DNA from: a bacterium
GTDB taxonomy: Bacteria; Eisenbacteria; RBG-16-71-46; CAIMUX01
Assembly (NCBI GenBank): GCA_030431975.1
Contig: JAUIHP010000010.1
Coordinates: forward strand, 1 to 64,000
DNA length: 64,000 bases
Reading direction: 5' to 3'
Shown: in pieces, positions 25,382-34,008 of the stretch
Position numbering within the stretch: the stretch's first letter is position 1
How the letters are laid out: the number at the start of each line of letters is the position of its first letter
Made by a program: the position numbers and the translations under genes
The notes under the pieces: generated by a model
What the model saw: the letters and a program-made list of their open reading frames with translations, nothing else
Database searches by the model: none
What the model was told of the DNA's origin: nothing

Positions 25382-26899
25382 TTACTCCAATCCCTCGAAA
25401 ATGCGGCGAACCGTCTCGATCGTATCGGCCTCCTCCGCCGTCTTGTCGTCCCGGTACCGCTTCACTCGGGCGAAACGAAGAGACATCCCGCCCGGATAGC
25501 GTTCGCTGGACATCACGCTGTCGAAGGCGATCTCGGCCACGACGACCGGCTCGACATGAACGACGTACTTCGTCCGCCGGGTTTCCAGCTCCTGAAATCG
25601 CTCGGTCTGCCACCGCAACATTTCGTCCGTCAGACCCTTGAACGTCTTGCCAAGCATGACGAACTTTCCTGTCTTCTCGTCCCGCGCACCCAGGTGCAGG
25701 TTGGAAAGCCACCCTTTGCGGCGCCCACTTCCCCACTCCGCGGCCAGGATGACCAGATCGAGCGTGTGAACCGGCTTCACCTTGAGCCAGCGGGAGCCGC
25801 GCCGCCCCGCTTCGTAGGTCGTATCCAAACCCTTGACCATGATGCCCTCGTGCTTCTTGCCACGGGCATTCCGAAAGAACTCCGTCGCGGTCGCGGCGTC
25901 GGAAGTCGCGATCCGCGGGACCCGAAACTCCTCGGGAACCAGCTCGTCCAGAAACTGCAACCTCTCCGCCAAGGGAAGATCGATCAGGTCACGGCCATCG
26001 GCGTGAAGAACGTCGAAGAAGAACGGCACGACAGGTACTTCGTCCCGCTTGGTCTCGGCTCCGACCCGGCTCATCGTTTCCTGAAACGGAGCCGGAGCGC
26101 CGTCGGCTCCAAAGGAAAGGGCCTCGCCGTCCAGGACGATGCTCTCGACGTCAAGCCGGGAGACGGCTTCGGCGACCGCCCCGAGTCGTTGGGTCACGTC
26201 GTTGAGGTTCCGGGTGTAGATGGAGACATCTGCCCCACGTCGGTGCGCCTGCACCCGCACTCCGTCCAGCTTCCACTCAACGGATGCGTGTCCGGCGGTG
26301 CCGAGCGCACTCTCGATGTCGGAGGCCGACGAAGCCAGCATCGGCTGAACCGGACGCATCACTTCGAGCTGAACGGAACGAACCGCAGCCTCTCCGGATT
26401 GAAGCGCGAGTCCGGCAACCTCGGGGAGGCTACCCGAAAGCATCGCGGCGCGACGGAGAAGATCCGGATCAATTCCAGTGGCGGAGGCCAAACCATCGAC
26501 CAGGAGACCCTCGAGAGCTCCGTGCCGAACCTCTCCGGTCAACACTCGCCGGAGAAACTCCTGTTCCGCCTCGGTGGCCCGGGAGAATAGCGAGGTCAGG
26601 ACTTCGTTTCGTTTTGCCTGTACTCCCGGGCCTCCGGCTCCCAACAGCTGATCGAGTGCAGCGTCTACGTCTCGGACATCCAATGTCGACTCGGTGGCGG
26701 GAATCGCGTCTGCGGAGAAGACTCCGGCGTAGCCCACACCCAGTTTTCCCTGACGCGGCTGCCCGAGCAGGAAGCCGATGATGGCAGCCGTCTCTTCATC
26801 GCCACGGGAAAGAAGACCGCCAAGAATCTCGGCTTTCTTCTTTCGGCTTCGCGTCGCAGCCAGCTCGCCGGATGCGGTGACCAGTTCCTCGAGCTTCAC
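25382..26899 (-). CDS. ligB: ATP-dependent DNA ligase (LigB type)
   Basis: A 505-residue ATP-dependent DNA ligase, the same length and domain order as actinobacterial LigB and archaeal-type ligases. An N-terminal DNA-binding domain (1-180) is followed by the adenylation domain with motif I EWKLDGVR (Lys about 210), motif III/IIIa patterns (DGEALSF, FFFDVLHADG), motif IV HEGIMVKGL, motif V WLKVKP, and an OB-fold. GTG 26899 is preferred over TTG 26905 because GAGGG is then 6 nt upstream. It seals nicks in repair alongside the essential NAD-dependent LigA. An operator palindrome (26913-26933) lies just upstream but more probably serves the divergent GH16 gene. Confidence 0.9.
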   Translation of the reverse strand: MKLEELVTASGELAATRSRKKKAEILGGLLSRGDEETAAIIGFLLGQPRQGKLGVGYAGVFSADAIPATESTLDVRDVDAALDQLLGAGGPGVQAKRNEVLTSLFSRATEAEQEFLRRVLTGEVRHGALEGLLVDGLASATGIDPDLLRRAAMLSGSLPEVAGLALQSGEAAVRSVQLEVMRPVQPMLASSASDIESALGTAGHASVEWKLDGVRVQAHRRGADVSIYTRNLNDVTQRLGAVAEAVSRLDVESIVLDGEALSFGADGAPAPFQETMSRVGAETKRDEVPVVPFFFDVLHADGRDLIDLPLAERLQFLDELVPEEFRVPRIATSDAATATEFFRNARGKKHEGIMVKGLDTTYEAGRRGSRWLKVKPVHTLDLVILAAEWGSGRRKGWLSNLHLGARDEKTGKFVMLGKTFKGLTDEMLRWQTERFQELETRRTKYVVHVEPVVVAEIAFDSVMSSERYPGGMSLRFARVKRYRDDKTAEEADTIETVRRIFEGLE

Positions 26900-26912
26900 T
26901 TTCAACCCTCAC

Positions 26913-26939
26913 TTTGTTCGGCGATCGAACAAATATGAT
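26913..26939 (+). promoter_or_regulatory. Putative ROK-type operator and -10 box upstream of GH16 gene
   Basis: TTTGTTCGG (26913-26921), CGA, TCGAACAAA (26925-26933) is a 9-3-9 inverted repeat with one mismatch. It is directly followed by a -10-like TATGAT (26934-26939) for the plus strand. The same palindrome occurs at 32958 and 52026, all within the glucan locus. The -35 region is weak and would lie under the left arm. Confidence 0.7.
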
Positions 26940-27050
26940 ACCCTCGATCAGGTGGATTCGCGGATGACCACTCGACAGCAAGGTCCTGCGGGTGCGCGTC
27001 CAAGGTCGGGTCGTGCCGCCGCCCGGATCCGTGATCGCAAGCAACTCACA

Positions 27051-27064
27051 GGTAACACGTTACC
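27051..27064. promoter_or_regulatory. Second palindrome in GH16 leader (LacI-like operator)
   Basis: GGTAAC-AC-GTTACC is a perfect 6-2-6 palindrome between the promoter and the ribosome binding site (GGAG at 27071-27074) of the GH16 gene. The loop is too short for an RNA hairpin, so a protein-binding site is more likely. No LacI-type gene is present in the window. Confidence 0.4.
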
Positions 27065-27080
27065 GGCCCAGGAGAACGCA

Positions 27081-29117
27081 ATGTCTCAAGTCCGGATTTT
27101 CGCTTTCTTCGCGCTGCTCTTCGCCGCCGCCGGACCCACCTTTTCGCAGGACTACGAACTCGTCTGGAGCGATGAGTTCGACGGTTTCTTCCTGGACTCG
27201 AGCAAGTGGGAAGTACAGACCGGGAACGGCTGCCCCAATCTCTGCGGCTGGGGCAACAACGAGCTTCAATACTACCGGGCCCAAAACCTCGACGTCTCGG
27301 ACGGGATGCTGACGATCACCGCCCGGGAGGAGAGCTTCGGCGGCGCCGACTACACCTCCTCCCGAATCCGTACGTTGTTTCGCGGTGACTGGACGCATGG
27401 ACGCTTTGAAATGCGTGCGAAGCTTCCGATCGGACAGGGAATCTGGCCGGCCTTCTGGATGCTTCCCTCCGATTCGGAGTACGGAGTTTGGGCCGCCAGC
27501 GGCGAGATCGACATCATGGAGTACATCGGCCAGGATCCCGACCGCGTACTCGGCACGCTTCACTACGGCGGGACGTTTCCGGACAACACCTACTCCGGCG
27601 ACGACTTCATTCTCGACAGCGGAACCTTTCACGACGACTTCCATGAGTTCGCATTGGAGTGGGATGAGTGCTCCATCCGTTGGTACGTCGACGGCATTCA
27701 CTACCAAACCCAGACGAACTGGTTCTCATCGAACGCCTCCTACCCCGCTCCCTTCGATCAACGCTTTCACCTGCTCCTCAATCTCGCCGTGGGAGGCAAT
27801 CTTCCCGGACCGCCCGACGAGACGACGCAGTTTCCGCAGGAATACGTCGTAGATTACGTTCGTGTCTACCAGCGCGCCCCGAATCTCGAAGAGTGCCGCG
27901 TCGAGTACGACGGAATGGAACACGGCAATCCCTTCGGTCGCGGCAGCTACTTCATCTTTGGGGGCGTCGGTGGCGGAAGCATCAACGCCACCTCGAACGT
28001 GCCGCCGGTCGAAGGTTGTGACAACGCTCTCGACGTCGGTTTCGGCTCCGGAGGAAACCCCGGATTCTACGGCGGGTTCGGAAGAACGAATCGGCGCGAA
28101 CTCACCGACATGACGCACTTCACGATGTGGATCAATCCCGCCGCAGGTCAGGAATACACGCTCGAAATCAACCTGCAGGACGACGACGACGGAGACGATT
28201 CCATTCCGCAGACTCCGGACGGCGGCGACGACGAGTTCCAGTACAACTTCCGGGTGGGCCCGATCGGACCCGACGCCATTGCGGGGGGCGGATGGCAGCG
28301 CGTCTCGATTCCCCTGGCCGACTTCTTCGACGACAGCTCCTTTCACTTCGGAGGCAACGGCATCCTCGACCCGACGCCGACTTCCGAAGGTGGCAACGGG
28401 CGGCTCATCAACGTCGTCTTTGCCATCACGACGGACAACGGTGACGACGTCAACTTCGTCACGGACCGATGGGCGTTCACGCGCCGAACCAGTTCGGTCG
28501 GCGGGCGTGTCTGGGAGGACGCCGACGGAGACGGCACGCTGGACGGCAACGAAATCGGGCTCTCCGGAGTCGAAGTAGAACTCTACGACGAGTTCCTCGG
28601 CACCCTGGCTGCGACGGAAACAACCGCCTCGGACGGAAGCTACTCATTCGACGAACTGATCGGCGGAGTCTTCGAAGTCCGCGTCAATCCGGCCACTCTG
28701 CCCGGCATGCACGATGCCACCTACGACCCGGACGGGCTCGGCACTCCGGACATGTTCGAGGCGGAACTGGATTGCAACTCAGTGTTGGCGGATGAAAACT
28801 TCGGGTACCAACCGACCGCTTCCGACGCACCGGCCGGCCAGCCCTCACTGCGATTGGGGAACGCTCCGAACCCCTTCGCGGAACAGACGGAGATCCGGTT
28901 CGAGCTTGCCGAGCGCGATGACGTGAAGATCCGCATCTACGACGTCACGGGTCGCTGCCTGATTACGCTGGCCGAAGGTGAACGCGTGCCCGGCCCCCAC
29001 TCCGTCACCTGGAACGGAAATGACGCCGAGGGACGACGGCTTCCCGGAGGACTCTATTTCTACTCGTTGGAATCTTCGGCCGGGACGACCGTTCGCAGCC
29101 TGGAGGTGGTTCGGTAG
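27081..29117 (+). CDS. Secreted GH16 endo-beta-1,3-glucanase with SdrD_B and Por-like sorting domains
   Basis: A 678-residue secreted laminarinase-like enzyme. ATG 27081 follows CAGGAG and begins a signal peptide (MSQVRIFAFFALLFAAAGPTFS). The GH16 domain (about 24-275) has the catalytic motif GEIDIMEYIG with E142, D144 and E147. An extra M between D and E is typical of laminarinases. Residues 276-475 form an aspartate-rich beta-sandwich, possibly a glucan-binding module. One SdrD_B-like Ca-binding domain (DADGDGTLDGNE) follows at about 476-575, then a FlgD/Por-type C-terminal domain (NAPNPFAEQTEIRF...GGLYFYSL). It should cleave beta-1,3-glucan outside the cell or at its surface. Operator palindromes at 26913 and 27051 suggest substrate-controlled expression. 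Confidence 0.92.
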   Translation: MSQVRIFAFFALLFAAAGPTFSQDYELVWSDEFDGFFLDSSKWEVQTGNGCPNLCGWGNNELQYYRAQNLDVSDGMLTITAREESFGGADYTSSRIRTLFRGDWTHGRFEMRAKLPIGQGIWPAFWMLPSDSEYGVWAASGEIDIMEYIGQDPDRVLGTLHYGGTFPDNTYSGDDFILDSGTFHDDFHEFALEWDECSIRWYVDGIHYQTQTNWFSSNASYPAPFDQRFHLLLNLAVGGNLPGPPDETTQFPQEYVVDYVRVYQRAPNLEECRVEYDGMEHGNPFGRGSYFIFGGVGGGSINATSNVPPVEGCDNALDVGFGSGGNPGFYGGFGRTNRRELTDMTHFTMWINPAAGQEYTLEINLQDDDDGDDSIPQTPDGGDDEFQYNFRVGPIGPDAIAGGGWQRVSIPLADFFDDSSFHFGGNGILDPTPTSEGGNGRLINVVFAITTDNGDDVNFVTDRWAFTRRTSSVGGRVWEDADGDGTLDGNEIGLSGVEVELYDEFLGTLAATETTASDGSYSFDELIGGVFEVRVNPATLPGMHDATYDPDGLGTPDMFEAELDCNSVLADENFGYQPTASDAPAGQPSLRLGNAPNPFAEQTEIRFELAERDDVKIRIYDVTGRCLITLAEGERVPGPHSVTWNGNDAEGRRLPGGLYFYSLESSAGTTVRSLEVVR

Positions 29118-29181
29118 GTGGTTCGGTAGGGACCCTCGCGGGCTGATTTCCGCGCCGGAACTCCATCATGAAGAGTCCGTG

Positions 29182-32100
29182 TTACGGCAACAGGCTTTCG
29201 GGGCGAACACCGACCACGATCCGACGAAGCCGCCCGTTGCGATTAAAGATCGAACGGCTGTCTTCTGCGGTTAGCCGCACCGGAGGTCGTTCCTCTTCAC
29301 GAAGCTGGTAGACGACGGGAACCTGTGCAAAGGTAAAGGCAAGTTCACCCGGGCTCAGCTCGATCCGTTCCATCGTTCCGTCGACATGAATGTGCTCGAA
29401 GGTTCGCTCTTCCGTCAGAAACTCCGAACGTCGCAGAAGCTGTGGATGGAATCCGAGTCGTCCATCCTCGATCTCCACGCCAAGTTCACCCAGGCGGGTC
29501 AGAACCTCTTCTTTGACCTGACCCGTCATTCCCGGCTGCTGCGCTCCGCGTCCGGAGGGCGTGTGCGAGTACGGATCGGTCGGAATGGCGCCGTAGTCCT
29601 GCACTCTCTTCTCGAATCCCAAGCCGGAACGGATCCGGTAGTACGCGTCCACGAGCCCAGCGCCCACCTCCTGGTCGGTTCCGGGAGAAGAGAGTGCCGC
29701 GAAGGTGATCTCCTGAACGGCAAGAAGCAGCTTCGCCACCATGTGCCAATAGATGGAACCCAAACCTTCGTAGGCATACATCGCACCCGAGCGTCCCGTA
29801 AACGAGTGATGCCGGAAGACGGACTCGAAGAGGTCCAAAACCTGGGAGCGATCCGCATCCAACATCGACGTCCACCGCTCATCCTCGCCAAGCTCGGCCA
29901 GGATTCGCGCCACGTCGTCCGCACTCCCGACATCCCCGTGAAACCGGAAGTCGCCGCCGGCGTCGCGCGCCATCAGACGGCGGTCCCCCGCTTCGTCCAT
30001 CGCCGCGAGAAGTGGAATCGCCAACGCCTGTTCTCTCGGGACTCGACCGCGCTCGAAGAAACTCGGAAGCGTTCGTTCCGGATAGAGCATGAAGCTTCGC
30101 TGGTCGTCCCGGTAGAGCGGGCTCTGCCAGAGTCGTTCGATGAGCCCCAAGGATTCGGACGGGGAAAGCAGTCCCGAGGAGAGAACGGCGACCTGCCCTT
30201 CGAGCATTTCGTAGAGCCGCTCGATTCGGGCGCCCGCGCCGCCTGCGATGTGGAGCAGGTTGTACGCGTGGAAGAATCCGTCTTCCCGCCGGTTGGTGCC
30301 GATACTGTGATCGACGAAGGCTTCGGCCAGATCAACGAAGCGGATCAAAGCCTCGATGCGACACGAAGACTTGGTGCTCAGTCCGTGCGTGTAGACCTTT
30401 TTCCGGTAGTTCGAGAAGGCGCGGCCAAGCCCGGTCAGAATCTCCAACCGCTGCGTCTCGGTCAGCTCACCTGCTCCAAGCTGGGAGCGGCGAGGCTCCA
30501 GCACAGCGCGGACCTCTTCCATCCAGTCCAGGACCTCGATGTGGATCGCGTAGCTCTCGACCACGGAGACCGTCGCCAACTCTTGCCGTAGGAAGGAGAG
30601 GAATCGCCGCAGGTAGCAAAGCGTGACGACGGAAAGTCCGTTCCCGGCCAGGGCGTTGTTCGCGTCGTTCCACTCCGGGCGCTGCGTGTTCATCCAGATG
30701 CCGCCGTCGACGACGAGATTGGATATCTTGGATAGAACGGGAATCAGGAGTTTCTCGAGTAGTCCGGCGTGAACGACGTTTCCGTCCGCGTCATGCACGA
30801 GTTTCCCATCGGCTCCTTTCTCCGCCTCGCGTGACGCCACGAGTTCCGCATGAGTCTCGTCGTAGTCGATCGTTTGATGCGGGTCGGCGAGCAGAGATTC
30901 GAACGGACGAATCCGGTACGGAACGTCGGCGAAGCTGAAGACCTCCTGTCCCAGCATCGAGCCGAGGTAGCCGGGTTGAAACCGGGACATCGCCTCCAGA
31001 AGCTTCAGGAGATAGATGATCTGGTGGTCGCCCCAATAGCCGATGTAGCTCCACGGATCCCGCGGATCCACTTTCTCCCAATCCACTCCCTCGCTGGTCA
31101 GGCGATACGGATTGAAGCCGTCCACCGTCGAGGCGTTGACGAACTTCGCGACGAGATGCGGGATGTACTCGGGAAAACTGAAGCTCAAGGCCTCCCAGTT
31201 CTGAAAAACGTCACGCCAGTTTCCCTGGTAACGAAGCACCCTCTGCCCCTGGGCATCCTTCAGTCGGATGGAGAATCGATTCCACGGCCGGCTCGGATCC
31301 CCATGTCGACGGCCGAAGAAGATCGGCAGGTATTCCAAGACCAGCCGTTGCAGGTCGACCGAGCCCACTTCCTCTGCTGCCTTGCGAAGCGCGCTCGCTT
31401 CGACAAGTTGGGACGCGCCGGACGCCGAAGGCGAGTCTTCCGCCTGAGCCGCGCCTTCGTTCTCGTCGACGAGGGCGAGTGCGGCACGCAACGACTCCAG
31501 GTCGGCACGCGGGATCGTCGAGTTTCTGAGTTCGACGAACGAGCGAAACCGGTTCCACTCGATGCGACCCTGGTCGGCAAAAACACCCCCTCGCATCGTG
31601 TTGTAAAGAACGTTGGCGAAGTGATGGAACGAGGTGGAGGCGCTGGCCGTCAGTTGGTTTCCGTCCGCAGTTGCGACAAGCCGACGGAGCCCGTCCGTCG
31701 CTTCCCTTTCGGCTACGCACAAGTCGTCCGCAAGACGACTGCCGGATTCTCGCAACCGGGCCGACAGATGCGAGACCTCGGCCTGGCTTTTCCCGGCGTC
31801 GGTAACGACGTGCCACGCCGCCTGGCCCTTGTCCGAGCCCGCTGACCCCAGTTCCAGGAGTCCCGAAAGGAAGTAGTTCCCGGGCCGTCCCGTCAGAACG
31901 GACTCAGACTCGACTTCACCGAAACGCCGGAAACGAATCAGGCTCTCTTCGGAAACCGATACCGTTCGCCCGGGCAATCCCTGGGACCAGACGATGTTCG
32001 CTCGCAGAACCTCCGATGCTTCCGCACGATCAACGATCCGCGAGGTCAACGAGAACGCCGCCAGACCACTGGCTTCGTCGATATCGGTCCGCTTGTAGGC

Positions 32101-32733
32101 ATCGACCAGACTGCTCGACTGCTGATACAACGCGAGCGGTGCTCCGAACGGTTGCACGTTCCGAAGTCCGTCCAGAACGGAGAGCCGACGTTCCTTCCGA
32201 ATCTTGTTCGCAATGGTCACACGGCGGACCCAGCCGAATTCTTTCGTCGCCGTCCAGCGGTAGGAGAAAGTCAGTCCGAGTTCGCGGTTCGTTTCTTCAA
32301 AGATCAGACGGTTGCCGACCACGTTGCGTCGCAAGCGTCGTTCGATCGTAGGGACGAGCCGCGTGCTCGCAGACAGCGGCTCCCAGAGGCGATCCCCACC
32401 GGACTCCAGAAGTCGAACGATCGTGACCGGCCCCGTGTGGAGATGGGATCTCTCGAGCTTGTCGACCGTCTCGTAGGGAAAGATCGCGCCGTCGGGATCG
32501 ACGCGACCCGCAGTGAGCCCACCGCGTGAGGTCACGAACATCCAGTTGTCAGAATCGCTGGCCAGCGCGATGAGAAACGTGGGAAGGCGATCGACGTCGC
32601 GGATCTCGTACCAGACTTCACCTTCGAACTCGACGAAGGAGCCCATGTCCGCGTCCACGGCCGGGGGAGTCTGACCCGGCTCCGAAGTCGAGGGGTCGTG
32701 CATCCCGATGCTGCGCTTGATCGCTTCATCCAT
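29182..32733 (-). CDS. GH94-clan beta-glucan phosphorylase (GH149/GH161-like)
   Basis: A 1183-residue cytoplasmic protein without signal peptide. Size and patterns match the large inverting phosphorylases related to GH94, namely GH149 and GH161 beta-1,3-oligoglucan phosphorylases. The catalytic acid lies in PEWNDANNALAG, Asp690, corresponding to the WND motif of cellobiose phosphorylases. A long N-terminal beta-sandwich and a linker precede the (alpha/alpha)6 barrel. The reaction would be beta-1,3-glucan plus phosphate to glucose-1-phosphate and a shorter chain. Neighbouring laminarinases, GH1 and importer support a beta-1,3 substrate. A divergent promoter (TTGTTC-17-TAGAAT) overlapping the operator at 32958 may drive it. 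The family assignment between GH94, GH149 and GH161 is inference. Confidence 0.8.
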   Translation of the reverse strand: MDEAIKRSIGMHDPSTSEPGQTPPAVDADMGSFVEFEGEVWYEIRDVDRLPTFLIALASDSDNWMFVTSRGGLTAGRVDPDGAIFPYETVDKLERSHLHTGPVTIVRLLESGGDRLWEPLSASTRLVPTIERRLRRNVVGNRLIFEETNRELGLTFSYRWTATKEFGWVRRVTIANKIRKERRLSVLDGLRNVQPFGAPLALYQQSSSLVDAYKRTDIDEASGLAAFSLTSRIVDRAEASEVLRANIVWSQGLPGRTVSVSEESLIRFRRFGEVESESVLTGRPGNYFLSGLLELGSAGSDKGQAAWHVVTDAGKSQAEVSHLSARLRESGSRLADDLCVAEREATDGLRRLVATADGNQLTASASTSFHHFANVLYNTMRGGVFADQGRIEWNRFRSFVELRNSTIPRADLESLRAALALVDENEGAAQAEDSPSASGASQLVEASALRKAAEEVGSVDLQRLVLEYLPIFFGRRHGDPSRPWNRFSIRLKDAQGQRVLRYQGNWRDVFQNWEALSFSFPEYIPHLVAKFVNASTVDGFNPYRLTSEGVDWEKVDPRDPWSYIGYWGDHQIIYLLKLLEAMSRFQPGYLGSMLGQEVFSFADVPYRIRPFESLLADPHQTIDYDETHAELVASREAEKGADGKLVHDADGNVVHAGLLEKLLIPVLSKISNLVVDGGIWMNTQRPEWNDANNALAGNGLSVVTLCYLRRFLSFLRQELATVSVVESYAIHIEVLDWMEEVRAVLEPRRSQLGAGELTETQRLEILTGLGRAFSNYRKKVYTHGLSTKSSCRIEALIRFVDLAEAFVDHSIGTNRREDGFFHAYNLLHIAGGAGARIERLYEMLEGQVAVLSSGLLSPSESLGLIERLWQSPLYRDDQRSFMLYPERTLPSFFERGRVPREQALAIPLLAAMDEAGDRRLMARDAGGDFRFHGDVGSADDVARILAELGEDERWTSMLDADRSQVLDLFESVFRHHSFTGRSGAMYAYEGLGSIYWHMVAKLLLAVQEITFAALSSPGTDQEVGAGLVDAYYRIRSGLGFEKRVQDYGAIPTDPYSHTPSGRGAQQPGMTGQVKEEVLTRLGELGVEIEDGRLGFHPQLLRRSEFLTEERTFEHIHVDGTMERIELSPGELAFTFAQVPVVYQLREEERPPVRLTAEDSRSIFNRNGRLRRIVVGVRPESLLP

Positions 32734-32933
32734 CGTGAAGTGTGCGCTCCCCTATTCCCGCAACCGGATCGCGGGGCGGTGACAAAAGGACCGCACCCCC
32801 AACGGAGCACGGCCCCGAAGAAGAACCGGGCGATCTGACGGAGAGGGGTCGACTCGCCGAAGCGAACCGATACGCCAGAAGGCCCGGTAGACTCTCGAAC
32901 CGGTGATGTCGTTTCGGAGAAGAAAGCTCTCCG

Positions 32934-32978
32934 TTGACAACTATAGAAATTCTACACTATGTTCGGCTACCGAACAAA
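32934..32978 (+). promoter_or_regulatory. Sigma-70 promoter with overlapping ROK-type operator (divergent)
   Basis: TTGACA at 32934-32939 is a perfect -35 box. The operator TATGTTCGG-CTA-CCGAACAAA (32958-32978) overlaps the -10 position (TATGTT, spacing 18). On the minus strand TTGTTC (inside the operator) and TAGAAT are 17 bp apart, so the same operator could also control the phosphorylase gene at 32733. A bound repressor would block both. Confidence 0.75.
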
Positions 32979-33006
32979 GTCCTTTACCAGGAAGGACGGA
33001 GGTCAG

Positions 33007-34008
33007 ATGGAGACCGCACAAAGCCAACTGACGCAACCCGTTCTGGAGTTGCGCAAAGTCGGTAAGGCCTTCCAGTCGGGCCGCCTCTTCGCGCCTCGGA
33101 AAGTCGTCGTAGCCGCGGAGGACGTCTCCTTCGGGGTCCGTCCCGGAGAGTGCGTCGCCCTCGTCGGCGAGTCCGGAAGCGGCAAGAGCACCCTGGCGCG
33201 GATGATCCTGCGTCTGGAAGAACCCGACCGGGGACAGATCCTCCTTCACGGCGAGGATGTTCTCGAGACCGAACGTCGGGGCGCCTCCCTCTCCTACCGC
33301 TCGAGAGTTCAAATGGTGTTTCAGGATCCCTTCGGATCGCTCAATCCCATGCACAAGGTCGCCTATGTCCTCGAGCGTCCACTCCTTCGTCATGGACGAA
33401 TCGATTCGCAGTCCCTTCGATCACACAGCTTGAAGCTGCTCGACACCGTGGGGCTGCGCCCCGCCCAAGACTTCATCGATCGTCGGCCCTACGAACTTTC
33501 CGGCGGACAACGCCAACGCGTCGCCATCGCTCGGGCGCTGGCGGTCGAACCGGAGATCCTGGTTGCCGACGAACCGACCTCGATGTTGGACGTTTCGATC
33601 CGAATGGGCGTGCTGCAACTCCTCGCCGACCTCAAGAAGACTCGGAAGCTGGCCCTCCTCCTGATCACGCACGATCTGGCATCCGCGCGTTTTCTCGCCG
33701 ATCGGGTGCTCGTTCTGTTTCGAGGACGTGTCGTCGAGGCGGGAGCGAGTGACGACGTCATCCTGGATCCGAAGCATCCCTACACGCAGGCCCTTCTTTC
33801 TGCCATTGCAGATCCGGACGGAGGACGCCGACTCCAGTCCACGGTTCAAGGAAGTCCCGAGACCGAAGTCACCACAGCGAATACGGGCTGCCCTTTCGCC
33901 GGACGGTGTGCGGACGTTCACGAAGTCTGTTACCGGGAAGATCCGCGAGCGCGGCGCGCCGGGGCCCAGGAAGTCCGATGCCATCTCTACCCCGAGGCGG
34001 GCGCATGA
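33007..34008 (+). CDS. Opp/Dpp-type ABC importer ATPase (DppF/OppF-like)
   Basis: A 333-residue ATPase: Walker [11 protein letters not shown]-loop [11 protein letters not shown], signature [15 protein letters not shown], Walker [14 protein letters not shown]-loop THD. The C-terminal oligopeptide-importer extension has the CPFAGRC...C cysteine pattern that can hold an Fe-S cluster. ATG 33007 follows GGAGG; an ATG at 32959 lies inside the operator and is rejected. It is the first gene of an operon with GH1 and the GH-barrel gene. Its natural partners (permeases, the second ATPase and the binding protein) are in the operon at 43785-48369, so the transporter is assembled from two transcription units. 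The substrate is probably beta-1,3-gluco-oligosaccharides. Confidence 0.9.
   Translation: METAQSQLTQPVLELRKVGKAFQSGRLFAPRKVVVAAEDVSFGVRPGECVALVGESGSGKSTLARMILRLEEPDRGQILLHGEDVLETERRGASLSYRSRVQMVFQDPFGSLNPMHKVAYVLERPLLRHGRIDSQSLRSHSLKLLDTVGLRPAQDFIDRRPYELSGGQRQRVAIARALAVEPEILVADEPTSMLDVSIRMGVLQLLADLKKTRKLALLLITHDLASARFLADRVLVLFRGRVVEAGASDDVILDPKHPYTQALLSAIADPDGGRRLQSTVQGSPETEVTTANTGCPFAGRCADVHEVCYREDPRARRAGAQEVRCHLYPEAGA

Noticed and set aside
26778-27080. N-terminal extension of the GH16 protein upstream of 27081
   Set aside because: It would run through the operator and the ligase start and is not protein-like; ATG 27081 has a ribosome binding site and a signal peptide.
32959-33006. ATG 32959 as the start of the importer ATPase
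   Set aside because: It lies inside the operator and -10 region; ATG 33007 has GGAGG at the right distance.
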